Assembly (NCBI RefSeq): GCF_017377795.1
Contig: NZ_JAFRDR010000016.1
Location: forward strand, 1 to 64,000
DNA: 64,000 nt
Reading direction: 5' to 3'
Origin: Williamsia soli
GTDB lineage: Bacteria; Actinomycetota; Actinomycetes; Mycobacteriales; Mycobacteriaceae
Positions 26,233 to 35,084 of this stretch are shown in pieces. Numbering within the stretch: the stretch's first letter is position 1; the number at the start of each line of letters is the position of its first letter. Both the position numbers and the translations under genes were made by a program. The notes below the pieces were generated by a model. It ran no database searches, was not told the origin of the DNA, and saw nothing but the letters and a program-made list of their open reading frames with translations.

Positions 26233-26980
26233 AAGATCGGTGGTAGCGATGGCAGACATCGAGGCAGGAAGCCAAGGCGCCTTGTTGCAGATCGGCGGCG
26301 TCACTGCGGGTTACGGAGATGTCGCGGCCATTCGAGGGATCGACATCTCGGTGGGTGAGGGTGAAGTGGTTGCCCTGTTGGGCCCCAACGGGGCCGGCAA
26401 GACAACCACGCTGCTGGCGGCCGCCGGAGTCTTGCCGTGCAGAGACGGGGCGATCCATTGGCGAGGTGCGGTGATGCGGAAGCCACTTCATCAACGCGCG
26501 AGAGCAGGATTGGCATTCGTGCCGGAAGAGCGCGGCGTTATCCGTGCTCTCACAGTTCGACAGAACCTCGAGATCGGCCGGGGTGGGGTGGACGCGACAC
26601 TCGAACACTTCCCAGAGCTGCGTCCGCTGCTGGAACGCCCCGCCGGGTTGCTCTCGGGGGGTGAGCAGCAAATGCTGGTCGTCGGCCGGGCGCTCGCGTC
26701 GCAACCGAAGGTTCTCCTGGTCGACGAGCTGTCACTCGGATTGGCGCCGTTGATAGTCGAGCGCTTGTTGGTGGCGTTACGTGCTGCGGCGGACGATCTG
26801 GGAATGGGGGTGATCGTTGTGGAACAGCAAGCCCGTCTGGCTTTGCAAACCGCAGACCGGTGGTACCTGTTCAACCGGGGCGAAGTCACGGCGTCCGGAG
26901 ACAGGACGGTCACCTACGAGGACTTCGAGACCATCTACATGGAGCACATGCTGGGAGGTTCGCACTCCGAACGTGCGTGA
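26225..26980 (+). CDS. livF: LivF-type ABC transporter ATP-binding protein
   Basis: 251 residues from ATG 26225, with AAGGAG six bases upstream; overlaps the fused permease gene by 8 bp. Walker A is GPNGAGKTT, signature LSGGEQQM, Walker B VLLVDELSLGLAP, and the switch residue lies in VEQQA. It is the second ATPase of the branched-chain-type importer and the last gene of its operon. A long hairpin follows at 27005. Confidence 0.94.
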   Translation: MTERSVVAMADIEAGSQGALLQIGGVTAGYGDVAAIRGIDISVGEGEVVALLGPNGAGKTTTLLAAAGVLPCRDGAIHWRGAVMRKPLHQRARAGLAFVPEERGVIRALTVRQNLEIGRGGVDATLEHFPELRPLLERPAGLLSGGEQQMLVVGRALASQPKVLLVDELSLGLAPLIVERLLVALRAAADDLGMGVIVVEQQARLALQTADRWYLFNRGEVTASGDRTVTYEDFETIYMEHMLGGSHSERA

Positions 26981-27004
26981 ACGCGCGAGGGGCGAACGAG
27001 ATCG

Positions 27005-27038
27005 ATTGGGCGGATGACCGACAGGTCATCCGCCCAAT
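27005..27038. terminator. perfect 15-bp-stem bidirectional terminator
   Basis: ATTGGGCGGATGACC and GGTCATCCGCCCAAT flank a GACA loop. It lies between the convergent livF and GntR genes. The hairpin covers the last codons and stop codon of the GntR gene (27026-27028). A-T pairs at the stem base give short U-runs in both directions. Confidence 0.8.
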
Positions 27039-27802
27039 GTGCCGAGTGCGTCCCGGATCTCGGTCAACCGGGTTTCGATTATCAGTTGTGCAGCGGTGTG
27101 ATCGCCCTGGGCCACCAAGTCCAAGAGTTCGCGGTGAGAACTCATCACTCGGCGGATTGCCTTGTCGACTTCCTCGGCGGGGTTGTTCTGTGCCACATGA
27201 AGATACAGCGGGGCCAAGAGGAGACGGAGCGACTGGAACAAGCTTGTCAACACGCGATTGCCCGACGCCTCGACCAGCTCTACGTGAAGGGCGATGACAC
27301 GTGGCACGAAGGCCTCGATGCGAGTTGGTGTGGAGTCCTCGGCCATATCGCGTGTGAACGAATCCAGGCCGGCCTGCAACCTGGCGATATGGACGGGAGA
27401 GATGCTACTCGTGGCCATGCTGATCGCCGCCTTCTCGATCGCGACTTGCGCGTCGAGCACCTCCTGTGGGCGCATCCCCGTGAGTGCGAATTGAATGGCC
27501 AGAGTGTCTGAGAGCTTCTGTGTCGCATGCTTTCCGATGTAAACGCCGCCTCGGGGCCCTACCCGCACGTCGACGGCCCCCAGGGCCTCGAGTCCGCGGA
27601 CGGCATCGCGCACCGCCATTCGGCTCACACCGAACTCCTCGGCGATCGTCTTTTCCGTACCGAGCCGTTGCCCGGGTTGTAGGGTTCCAGCAACAATGAC
27701 CGACGTGATCTGAGAGATGATGCGCGAGGCCATGGTGGTCCCCGAAACCGCGTCCCAGCTCAAAGTCCCCAGGGGCGGTGGACCGTCACTCACGTCCGGC
27801 AT
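27026..27802 (-). CDS. GntR-family regulator, FadR/FCD type (copy 2)
   Basis: 258 residues with the same layout as the regulator at 1350-2138: winged HTH (EEFGVSRMAVRDAVRGLEA) and FCD domain (FVPRVIALHVELVEASGNRV). The two are close paralogues across their full length. It is divergent from the amidohydrolase operon, with dyad site 4 (27888-27903) between them. That makes it the strongest candidate to bind this motif. Its 3' end forms half of a shared terminator with livF. Confidence 0.92.
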   Translation of the reverse strand: MPDVSDGPPPLGTLSWDAVSGTTMASRIISQITSVIVAGTLQPGQRLGTEKTIAEEFGVSRMAVRDAVRGLEALGAVDVRVGPRGGVYIGKHATQKLSDTLAIQFALTGMRPQEVLDAQVAIEKAAISMATSSISPVHIARLQAGLDSFTRDMAEDSTPTRIEAFVPRVIALHVELVEASGNRVLTSLFQSLRLLLAPLYLHVAQNNPAEEVDKAIRRVMSSHRELLDLVAQGDHTAAQLIIETRLTEIRDALGTLGG

Positions 27803-27887
27803 CGTGTCTTCCGCTCCTCGTTGTCCTGTAATGCACCTGTGATCGCATGACCACTTGCTGCGACCTCTTGTAGTTTCGACAGTACGG

Positions 27888-27903
27888 CATTATTGTAATA
27901 TCG
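27888..27903 (+). promoter_or_regulatory. AT-rich dyad operator candidate, site 4 (divergent GntR/amidohydrolase promoter)
   Basis: CATTATTGTAATATCG matches the consensus exactly. It is 86 bp from the GntR start and 61 bp from the amidohydrolase start, in a divergent promoter. This position next to a regulator gene is the main reason to link the motif to the GntR paralogues. Confidence 0.65.
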
Positions 27904-27963
27904 ATAAACACGGTCCGCGGGTTCTCCGTGTGATTGTCTCGACAACCTCAGAAAGAGTCTCCG

Positions 27964-28920
27964 ATGAGTAATGCCTTGAAGGGATCCATCGACGTCCACG
28001 GGCACTTCTCCTCAGGTGGTGGACCGCTGAGGGTTGACCCGAACTCGTTCGAGGCCAGCCTTTTTGCCGCCCCGCCCGCGCTGTCGTGGAGCGTTGAAGA
28101 CGCAATCACGTTCATGGATGACCGTGGCATCGCTGCCCAGATGTTGTCCAATGCGGTCGTCCTCACGCCAGAGCAGTCGCGACACGACAACGAGTTCGCC
28201 GCCGAGCTCGTCCAGCGGTATCCGCAGCGATTCGGTCATTTGGCGCATGTTCCCATGCAGGATTCATCAGCGGCGCTTGCTGAGATCAAGTATGCGGGAG
28301 ACGAACTCTCGGCCGACGGGTTTGTGATCGCCACCAACTACGACGGTCGTTACCTCGGCGATCCCTCGTTCGATGAGGTGTTCGCCGAATTGAACAGCAG
28401 GCGAGCGACTGTCTTTGTTCATCCAGTTCATCCAGCCGGCTTCCAACACGTCGCCTGTGGACGACCCGGCCCGGTCATGGAGTTCACCTTCGATACTGCG
28501 CGCACCATCGTGGACGCGATCTTCGCCGGCGTTTTCGAGAAGTACCCCGATATGCGGATCATTTTGTCGCACGCCGGCGGCGTGCTTCCTGCGGTGAGCG
28601 GGCGGGTAGCCCTCGCCGGTACGCTGCCCTTCGTCCACCACCCGGAATCCCTGACTGCTGAATCGATTCGCGCGCAGGTGAGCCGCTTCTTCTACGACAC
28701 CGCTATCGCCGCCGGACCGGAGTTGATCCGTCCGGTACTCGATGTGGCCGGCGCTGAACAACTGGTGTTCGGGACCGACTACCCACCGGCGAGTGTGGGC
28801 GTCATCGACAGCAACATCGAAACTCTGCTCACCACCGGCGTGCTGTCGGATGTGCAGATCGTGAACATGCGCGAGACGGCGCTGTCGTTGTTCCCGAACC
28901 TGGCCGCCCGTCTCGCGTAG
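27964..28920 (+). CDS. amidohydrolase family, ACMSD/resorcylate-decarboxylase-like
   Basis: 318 residues from ATG 27964. The metal motif is H12-x-H14 (DVHGHF). Later conserved features are FVHPVHPAG, a LSHAGG histidine and FGTDYPP with a metal-binding Asp. This clan contains ACMSD and aromatic-acid decarboxylases, plus some hydratases and hydrolases. Decarboxylation of a ring or ring-fission acid is likely. It is first gene of a four-gene operon with extradiol dioxygenase, flavin monooxygenase and FAH genes. The protein at 55707 is a paralogue. Confidence 0.85.
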   Translation: MSNALKGSIDVHGHFSSGGGPLRVDPNSFEASLFAAPPALSWSVEDAITFMDDRGIAAQMLSNAVVLTPEQSRHDNEFAAELVQRYPQRFGHLAHVPMQDSSAALAEIKYAGDELSADGFVIATNYDGRYLGDPSFDEVFAELNSRRATVFVHPVHPAGFQHVACGRPGPVMEFTFDTARTIVDAIFAGVFEKYPDMRIILSHAGGVLPAVSGRVALAGTLPFVHHPESLTAESIRAQVSRFFYDTAIAAGPELIRPVLDVAGAEQLVFGTDYPPASVGVIDSNIETLLTTGVLSDVQIVNMRETALSLFPNLAARLA

Positions 28921-28993
28921 CCATCACCCGGCGAGCGAACCCCACCCTGGGTACAGCTGTGGCGTCGGGTCGTATGAAGTTAGAGGAGTTCAA

Positions 28994-29893
28994 GTGGTAG
29001 CACATCGTGTGGTCTCACTGACCCGGCAAGTCCCCGATTTGGAAGCGGCAAGCCGGTTCTATACCCAGTTCGGTCTCGAGCAGACGGGTCCTGGGGTCTT
29101 CGGCACAGTTCTGGGGGGTGATCAGCTATTCCTGAAGGTCGGACCCCGGCCACTGATAGAGAACATCGTGGTCGGTGTCGACTCCGAGCAGGACATCGAG
29201 GACATCACCTCCCGTATCGAGAAGCTGGGTGTGGCGGTGACCATCGAGGGTCCGGCAAGATCCGCCATCGAGCCTGTCACGGGCCTTCTGTTCACATTCG
29301 TTGTCGCCGAGAGACTGCCGAGCGACCCGGTCGAGGAGAAGAGAACTTCGGCAGACCGCCGGGACCTCGTACCCCGGCATGCTGTTCGCCCTCTACGACT
29401 GGGACATGTCGTCATCGGATGCCACGATGTCGAAGCGGCGAAAGTATTTTTCATCGACGGTATCGGGATGCGCCTGAGCGACTACGTAACCGGCGGTCCT
29501 TTCATGCGTTTCGAGACAGATCACCACAACCTGGTACTCGTGCCGGCTCCCATGACCCTGCTGCATCACACTGCATGGAAAGTGCGAAACATCGATGAGA
29601 TCGGTTTCGGCGGCTCTCAGATGATCGAGAACCACCCGGAGCGGCACGCCTGGGGTCTGGGGCGCCACGCCGCGTCCGCCAACTACTTCTGGTACCTCAA
29701 AGATCCCGCGGGTGCATTCGCGGAGTACTACTACTCCGAGATGGACGAGCTGGCCGATGGGCCGACCTTCTGGGATCCCGTGCCCGAGAGCGAGGGGCTA
29801 CCGGTAGCTGTCTGGGCGTCACCCCCGCTGGTCGACAAGCCTCTTGTGCCGGAGGCGATGCCCGCGCCCATCCTGACGGCGGACAGCCAGTGA
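28994..29893 (+). CDS. VOC-superfamily type I extradiol dioxygenase, two-domain
   Basis: 299 residues from GTG 28994 (AGAGGAG six bases upstream). There are two VOC modules, at about residues 3-110 and 134-260. The C-terminal module carries the expected Fe(II) ligands: H138 (LGHVVIG), H191 or H192 (LLHHTAWKV) and E244 (FAEYYYSE). This is the layout of 2,3-dihydroxybiphenyl- and catechol 2,3-dioxygenases. It would open the ring hydroxylated by the flavin monooxygenase encoded next, whose GTG overlaps its stop by 4 bp. Confidence 0.88.
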   Translation: MVAHRVVSLTRQVPDLEAASRFYTQFGLEQTGPGVFGTVLGGDQLFLKVGPRPLIENIVVGVDSEQDIEDITSRIEKLGVAVTIEGPARSAIEPVTGLLFTFVVAERLPSDPVEEKRTSADRRDLVPRHAVRPLRLGHVVIGCHDVEAAKVFFIDGIGMRLSDYVTGGPFMRFETDHHNLVLVPAPMTLLHHTAWKVRNIDEIGFGGSQMIENHPERHAWGLGRHAASANYFWYLKDPAGAFAEYYYSEMDELADGPTFWDPVPESEGLPVAVWASPPLVDKPLVPEAMPAPILTADSQ

Positions 29894-31461
29894 ACAGTCC
29901 GGATGTCATAGTGATCGGCTACGGGCCGACGGGAATGTCGTTGGCGGCGTTGCTGGCTCAGAGTGGTCACGACGTGATGGTGCTCGAACGTTTCGAGGGT
30001 TTGTTCAACCTTCCTCGAGCGGCGACGTTCGATGATGAGACGATGCGGTTGTTCCAGAAGCTCGGCATTGCCGATGAGGTCATGGAGGGCACGAGGGTCC
30101 AGGTCGAGTACGACTGGGTCAACGCCGAAGGGCGGGTGCTGATCCGGCATCTGTTCGCCGAGCGCGGTGTGTCCGGATGGCCACAGGGGTTGATGATGTA
30201 TCAACCTCGACTCGAGGCATGTCTGGATCGGCTGTGTCGGGGAACCGAGCGCATCGAAGTGCTACATGGTCATCGTGTGGTCGCCGTCGAGCAAGACGAG
30301 GAGAAGGCGACCGTCACCGCAGAAACCGCCGATGGAAGTACGCGGTACTTTTCTGCGCCGCACGTCATCGCCTGCGACGGTGGGAACAGTACGGTTCGGC
30401 AATTGCTCAACATCGAACGCGACGACCTCGGATTCCACCAGCCCTGGTTGGTCTGCGACTTCGAACTCAAGCGCGACGTGGGTTTGCCCAACGCCCAGCA
30501 GCTCGGAGACCCGAAGCAACCCACGTCCATTGTGTCAATCGGCACCGACCATCATCGATTCTCTTTCATGATCGATGATCCCAAAGCGGCAGGGGAGGTT
30601 TCCGAGGAAGAGGTATGGCGCAAGGTCTCCCGTTGGATCGGACCCGATGACGCTGACCTGATACGGATCGCGCCGTATGTATTCGAGTCTCGGGTGGCGC
30701 AGTCGTGGAGTGAAGGCCGTATCCATCTCGCCGGTGACGCGGCACATCAGATGCCACCGTTTCTGGGACAAGGGATGTGTTCGGGCATTCGAGATGCTCA
30801 CAACCTCGCCTGGAAGCTTGACCTGGTGCTGACCGGCCAAGCCGACGAATCTCTGCTGACCACATACAAGTCGGAACGTGAACCGCACGTCCGCGGGATC
30901 ACGCTCAAGGCGGTGGAGCTGGGCCGCATTCAAACGATCCGAGATGAGAAAGCAGCGCAGGCCCGGGACGAACAGCTTCTGGTCGGCGACACCATGAACG
31001 TCCGACCCGCAGCATTCGTCTCTCCCGCATACGAACTCGGCTTCCTGACCGGACGGCATGGGGACGCTTCGCGCGGTGAGCTGTTCCCACAGTCGGTGGT
31101 TCGGTCACCGGATGGATCGGAGCGTTTGCTCGATGACGTGGCAGGCAACGGTTTCGTCCTCGTCGTCAGCGACGAAGAAGTCCTGGGCGACGGGTCATTC
31201 GCAGACGATTGGATCAGTGCAGGCGTACCGGTACTGTCGTTGGATTCTGCGAGGGCGACGCGAGATGGCAAGGCTTTTCCGGTGAGTGATGTCGAGAACA
31301 CGTATTCGGCGTGGTTCGCAGACCGGCATTGTTCTGCCGTCCTCGTGCGCCCTGACCACTATGTATTCGGATCCGCTGGTGGCGGTGACGAGCTGGCCGG
31401 ACTCCTGTCTGAGTTCGAGCAGACTGTACGTCCCCGGGACCTCGCCGCCACAGAGCTGTAG
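29890..31461 (+). CDS. class A FAD-dependent aromatic monooxygenase (MhpA/PHBH family)
   Basis: 523 residues from a GTG overlapping the VOC gene (GTGA). FAD-binding GYGPTGMSLAALLAQSG lies at the N-terminus. The second FAD motif GDAAHQMPPFLGQGM is central, and a thioredoxin-like C-terminal domain follows. MhpA-type enzymes ortho-hydroxylate phenols to catechols using NAD(P)H. The immediate VOC neighbour fits hydroxylation followed by meta-cleavage. A second, longer homologue is at 50000-51700. Confidence 0.92.
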   Translation: MNSPDVIVIGYGPTGMSLAALLAQSGHDVMVLERFEGLFNLPRAATFDDETMRLFQKLGIADEVMEGTRVQVEYDWVNAEGRVLIRHLFAERGVSGWPQGLMMYQPRLEACLDRLCRGTERIEVLHGHRVVAVEQDEEKATVTAETADGSTRYFSAPHVIACDGGNSTVRQLLNIERDDLGFHQPWLVCDFELKRDVGLPNAQQLGDPKQPTSIVSIGTDHHRFSFMIDDPKAAGEVSEEEVWRKVSRWIGPDDADLIRIAPYVFESRVAQSWSEGRIHLAGDAAHQMPPFLGQGMCSGIRDAHNLAWKLDLVLTGQADESLLTTYKSEREPHVRGITLKAVELGRIQTIRDEKAAQARDEQLLVGDTMNVRPAAFVSPAYELGFLTGRHGDASRGELFPQSVVRSPDGSERLLDDVAGNGFVLVVSDEEVLGDGSFADDWISAGVPVLSLDSARATRDGKAFPVSDVENTYSAWFADRHCSAVLVRPDHYVFGSAGGGDELAGLLSEFEQTVRPRDLAATEL

Positions 31462-31542
31462 ACGGCAGACCGTCGGCATCATCGGAGGCGTTTGTGCGCC
31501 CCCACCGTCCGTAACCATCCCCACCACCAAAGTAGGTTCAGT

Positions 31543-32433
31543 ATGAAAATTGCAAATAACGGCGGCAGAACGGTACTGCTGACGAAATCAGGCCCTGTCG
31601 ATGTTCACGAGGCCAGTGCCGGCAAGTTCGGCCCAGGCCCATCAGCCGTGTTCGAGCACTGGGAAGAGTTCCGCGCCTGGGCGGATGCTGAAAGCAGTGC
31701 GGTCGGCAGTATGAGCGAGGGCGACCAGTCGGCATGGCTGGACACCGTAGGTGAGCTCGGCGCACCCAGTCCACAGCCCCGGCAGGTGTTCGGCGTTGGG
31801 TTGAACTACAAGGGCCACATCGCCGAGGCCGGCATGAAGGAGCCCGCGCACCCGCTGGTTTTCACCAAATTCGCGTCGTGCATTGTCGGAGGTGACCAGA
31901 TCACCGAGCTGCCCGAGGGAGGCGTGGACTGGGAAGTCGAGCTGGCGATCGTCATAGGTGCGGATGCACACCGAGTCGAAGAAGACAAAGCGTGGGATTT
32001 CGTCGCAGGCTTGACCCTGGGTCAGGATCTTTCCGAGCGCACTCTTCAGCACTCCGGTCCGGCCCCGCAGTTCGGGCTCGCCAAATCGTTCCCCGGATTC
32101 GGCCCCATCGGACCTGTACTCGTGACACCCGACGACCTACCCGACCGAAACGACCTGGAGATCGGCTGTTCGATCAATGGCGAAACCATGCAGCTGGGCA
32201 GAACTGGCGACATGCTGTTCAGCGTGGCCAGTCTGGTGTCGTGGTTGTCCCACGCCGTCCCGCTCTATCCGGGCGATGTCATCTTCAGCGGAACGCCGTC
32301 GGGAATTGGTGCCACCCGTACACCTCCCCGCTTCCTCGATGAGGGTGACGAGCTGGTGAGCTGGCTCGAGGGCGTTGGGACGATCCGATCGAAGTTCACC
32401 GGCCCTCGGTACAAGGGGCCGAAGCTCAGCTGA
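31543..32433 (+). CDS. fumarylacetoacetate-hydrolase-family protein (copy 1)
   Basis: 296 residues from ATG 31543. FAH core motifs are GVGLNYKGH, then DWEVELAIVIG with metal-binding acidic residues, then FSGTPSGIG near the end. The family includes acylpyruvases, 2-hydroxydienoate hydratases and decarboxylases. It would process the ring-fission product of the preceding enzymes. The gene closes the operon that begins at 27964. Confidence 0.9.
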   Translation: MKIANNGGRTVLLTKSGPVDVHEASAGKFGPGPSAVFEHWEEFRAWADAESSAVGSMSEGDQSAWLDTVGELGAPSPQPRQVFGVGLNYKGHIAEAGMKEPAHPLVFTKFASCIVGGDQITELPEGGVDWEVELAIVIGADAHRVEEDKAWDFVAGLTLGQDLSERTLQHSGPAPQFGLAKSFPGFGPIGPVLVTPDDLPDRNDLEIGCSINGETMQLGRTGDMLFSVASLVSWLSHAVPLYPGDVIFSGTPSGIGATRTPPRFLDEGDELVSWLEGVGTIRSKFTGPRYKGPKLS

Positions 32434-32595
32434 GCAGTTCTATGCTCGTGCAGTAGTACAACACAACCGCGTAGCGCATGCCCGACACCGGGCCGCGCTG
32501 CGCGGTTCTGTTGTGCGACAAGGCGAGTGGATTGACTATCTTCTTGCGTGATGGATTGGCGTCCCTTCCGACATGAATCGGCTCCCCGAACCGCA

Positions 32596-32638
32596 AAGAG
32601 CCCGCTGCATCCCTGTGAAGGGGTCGCAGCGGGCTCTT
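32596..32638. terminator. 13-bp-stem hairpin between convergent operons
   Basis: AAGAGCCCGCTGC (32596-32608) pairs with GCAGCGGGCTCTT (32626-32638). The loop holds a nested CCCT/AGGG mini-hairpin. It lies between the FAH gene and the small minus-strand ORF, so it can end both transcripts. Nothing else is seen in 32434-32595. Confidence 0.7.
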
Positions 32639-32647
32639 GTTGGTCTG

Positions 32648-32875
32648 TCAGGCCTGAACACCGTCCGCAGGCTCGTTGGCATAGGCCTCGACGGCGGTGA
32701 GGTCCGTGCACTCGGTCCGGTACCACCTGGGTCGCCGGGCTTCTGGACCCTCACCAGGATCGACCGCAAGGCACATGGCCGAACCACGACCCACTTCCTC
32801 CAACCCGCGCATGATGAACCACCAGCTGACGGCGATGAGGTAAACGCAGCGCCTGTGATGCACAGTTCCGCTCAT
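32648..32875 (-). CDS. small hypothetical protein, 75 residues
   Basis: Begins at ATG 32875 with a strong GAGGAG nine bases upstream. It lies 13 bp after the stop of the DHDPS-family gene on the same strand and is followed by a terminator, so it looks like the last gene of that operon. The N-terminus is hydrophobic (VYLIAVSWWFIMRG), and the rest is polar and Pro/Glu-rich with two further Cys. It could be a small membrane-associated or binding subunit. No family recognised. It appears only inside a longer spurious frame, so automatic callers might miss it. Confidence 0.55.
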   Translation of the reverse strand: MSGTVHHRRCVYLIAVSWWFIMRGLEEVGRGSAMCLAVDPGEGPEARRPRWYRTECTDLTAVEAYANEPADGVQA

Positions 32876-32888
32876 TGGGTCTGCTCCT

Positions 32889-33905
32889 CTATCCTGCAGT
32901 GATGTTTTTTGCGAGGGCGGCAGCGATCTCTTCGTCCGACCGCACGGACAGGCCGGTGTCGAGCAGCAGCTTCTTGATCTCGATGATCTCGAACTCGTGA
33001 GGTCGCGGCATGGGCGCCCGCATGAGCGGGTTGTCGATGAAGCCGCGCAGCCAGGTGGCCACCTTGTAGCGAATGTGAAGGCGCCCGTAGTCGGCAAAGA
33101 TGAACTCGTGCAGAGCCGACAGGCCCGAGTGCCAGATCTTGGTCGCGCGCGGCACATCGCCCTCCCGCCACGCGTTGATGTGATCGATCATCGGTTCTAC
33201 TGCGTAGTTGAACCCGCCTGAGCTGGTTCCGTCGAACGCCCCGTCGGCCAGATTCTCATGCATGTTCACCGCGAGTGCTGAGTAGATTCCGACCTCACGG
33301 TCGGCTGCGCGGATGACCCGCGTGATGGCGCGATACCCGTCGTAGTTGTAGGTCATCTTCCAGCCGACGACCTGGGGCACTTCTTCGATGATCTTGCGGG
33401 TGATCCCGGCTGAGAGACCGGGACCGAACTGAAGTGTCACCCGACCCACCGGATGCAGTACTTGTGGCAGATCCACCTCTGCGGCAATGGCTTGGAGGAT
33501 GTCGATGAAGACCTCTGGGTACGCGTCCGGGTTCCATGCCAGGGTGATGTCGCCGGCGCCGATGGGAGGGAAGACGAACAAGCCGTCGACGCCGAGTTCA
33601 GCTGCATCCTTTGCACATTGGACATACCCAGCCGTGGTGACGTGTACCACGCCCGCGAGGACGGGCGTACGGCCGGCGACCTCGTCGAGTACGACCCGGA
33701 CTGCTTCGTTGCGTTCATCGCGGTCGAGGGTGAAGAGTTCTCCGGCTTCGGGATTGGCGATGATCGCAACCCCGGCCTCGATGTTCTCCGGCGTCAGGAA
33801 GACGCGTAGAAGGCGACGGTAACCGTCCCAATCGACTGTGCCGTCCTCGAGGAAGGGGAGGACCGGAGTGATGAACAGATTTTTGAACGGGACGTGCGTA
33901 GGCAT
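32889..33905 (-). CDS. DHDPS/NAL-family aldolase or lyase
   Basis: 338 residues from ATG 33905 (GGAG upstream). TIM-barrel features are FITPVLPFLEDG, the ANPEAGELFTLDRDER loop and the Schiff-base Lys near residue 183 in VGWKM. The Tyr usual at the end of the preceding strand (YNxP type) is replaced by LHP, so proton relay may differ. Relatives include trans-o-hydroxybenzylidenepyruvate hydratase-aldolase and dehydratases of sugar acids. A retro-aldol step on a ring-fission product is a fair guess. It is divergent from a LysR gene. Confidence 0.85.
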   Translation of the reverse strand: MPTHVPFKNLFITPVLPFLEDGTVDWDGYRRLLRVFLTPENIEAGVAIIANPEAGELFTLDRDERNEAVRVVLDEVAGRTPVLAGVVHVTTAGYVQCAKDAAELGVDGLFVFPPIGAGDITLAWNPDAYPEVFIDILQAIAAEVDLPQVLHPVGRVTLQFGPGLSAGITRKIIEEVPQVVGWKMTYNYDGYRAITRVIRAADREVGIYSALAVNMHENLADGAFDGTSSGGFNYAVEPMIDHINAWREGDVPRATKIWHSGLSALHEFIFADYGRLHIRYKVATWLRGFIDNPLMRAPMPRPHEFEIIEIKKLLLDTGLSVRSDEEIAAALAKNITAG

Positions 33906-34008
33906 GAAATCTCCATCGAGCATAGGATTCGAGTGTCGTGGATCACATGGAACAGCAGGTAGGGCCCAGTAGTCCAACACATAGTTGAGATGACTCGCCA
34001 TTCACAAC

Positions 34009-34923
34009 ATGTATGATCCGTTGGTGGACGGACGGCTTGCGAACCTCGACCTCAATCTGCTGGTGCCTCTACAAGCGCTGCTGCAGGAACGGCACATCAC
34101 GCGGGCGGCCGCTCTTATCGGCATCACGCAGCCCGCGATGAGCAACGCGCTACGTCGAGCGAGGGCTGCCCTCGGTGATGAGCTCCTCGTCCGTTCAAAA
34201 TCGGGCTATGCGTTGACACCTCGTGCCGAGATGGTGCGTGAGACCCTCAACGAAGTACTCCACACCATCGACGACCGAATTTTTCAAAGCCCGCAGTTCG
34301 ACCCTGAGTCGAGTGTCCGGCGATTCGTTGTCGGCGCATCAGGTGCAACCGTGTACGCCGCGCTACGCCCGATCGTCGCCCAGGCGACTGCGCGAAACCG
34401 GCGCGTCTCTTTCTCGTTCGTCGATGTGACCCGGGCGGTTGCCTCGCTGTTGGACCGGCCTGATGTGGATCTGATCCTGCTCCCCGAAGTCATTCCCACC
34501 GAGCACGCGCGCGAACGCCTCTACGACGAGACGTGGTCGCTGGTCGTCTGCGCCGAGAATCGACAGGTCGGCGATCGGGTGTCCGAACATCAGCTCGCCA
34601 CGCTGCCGCGAGTTGTGTTCGAGTCCGATGGCTTGCGCACCCACGCGGAGTTGGCTCTCGCGTCCTTGGGTGGGCTGGCGCCATCGACTGTGGTCAGTGG
34701 CGACTTCTGGTCGCTCTTTCATCTCATTGCGGGCACGCCCTTGATCGGCTGCGTTCAAACGACGATCGCCAGGAATCTCGCCGCGAACAACGGACTACGC
34801 ATTGTCGAACCACCGACGCCCCTTCCAGGGTTCGGCATCGACATCGTGCGAAATCCCCTCAGGCGCACCGATCCCGCGGTCGACTGGCTGATCGGCGAGC
34901 TGAAGAGGGCGACGCGGGACTGA
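34009..34923 (+). CDS. LysR-family transcriptional regulator
   Basis: 304 residues. The N-terminal winged HTH lies at about residues 10-70 (HITRAAALIGITQPAMSNALRRAR) and is followed by a periplasmic-binding-like effector domain. It is divergent from the DHDPS-family gene with about 100 bp between. That is the classical layout for a LysR activator of the neighbouring operon. Its overall form resembles NodD/PcpR-type regulators of aromatic catabolism. The effector is unknown. Confidence 0.92.
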   Translation: MYDPLVDGRLANLDLNLLVPLQALLQERHITRAAALIGITQPAMSNALRRARAALGDELLVRSKSGYALTPRAEMVRETLNEVLHTIDDRIFQSPQFDPESSVRRFVVGASGATVYAALRPIVAQATARNRRVSFSFVDVTRAVASLLDRPDVDLILLPEVIPTEHARERLYDETWSLVVCAENRQVGDRVSEHQLATLPRVVFESDGLRTHAELALASLGGLAPSTVVSGDFWSLFHLIAGTPLIGCVQTTIARNLAANNGLRIVEPPTPLPGFGIDIVRNPLRRTDPAVDWLIGELKRATRD

Positions 34924-35050
34924 GGTTGCAAGTCCGAACTTTGTTCGATCACCTGCTCCCTCCGGCGAGGCCCGCCTCTCTGCGATTTCACGGCGGCGTG
35001 ACTTGACAGATGACGAACGAGGCTCGATCATTCAGTGATCGGCGTCACCA

Positions 35051-35066
35051 CATTATTATAATATCG
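35051..35066 (+). promoter_or_regulatory. AT-rich dyad operator candidate, site 5
   Basis: CATTATTATAATATCG fits the consensus fully (R = A) and is 18 bp upstream of the SDR ATG. It contains TATAAT, so it may overlap the -10 element and act by steric exclusion. Confidence 0.6.
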
Positions 35067-35084
35067 TCTAGTATCGGAGTTATC

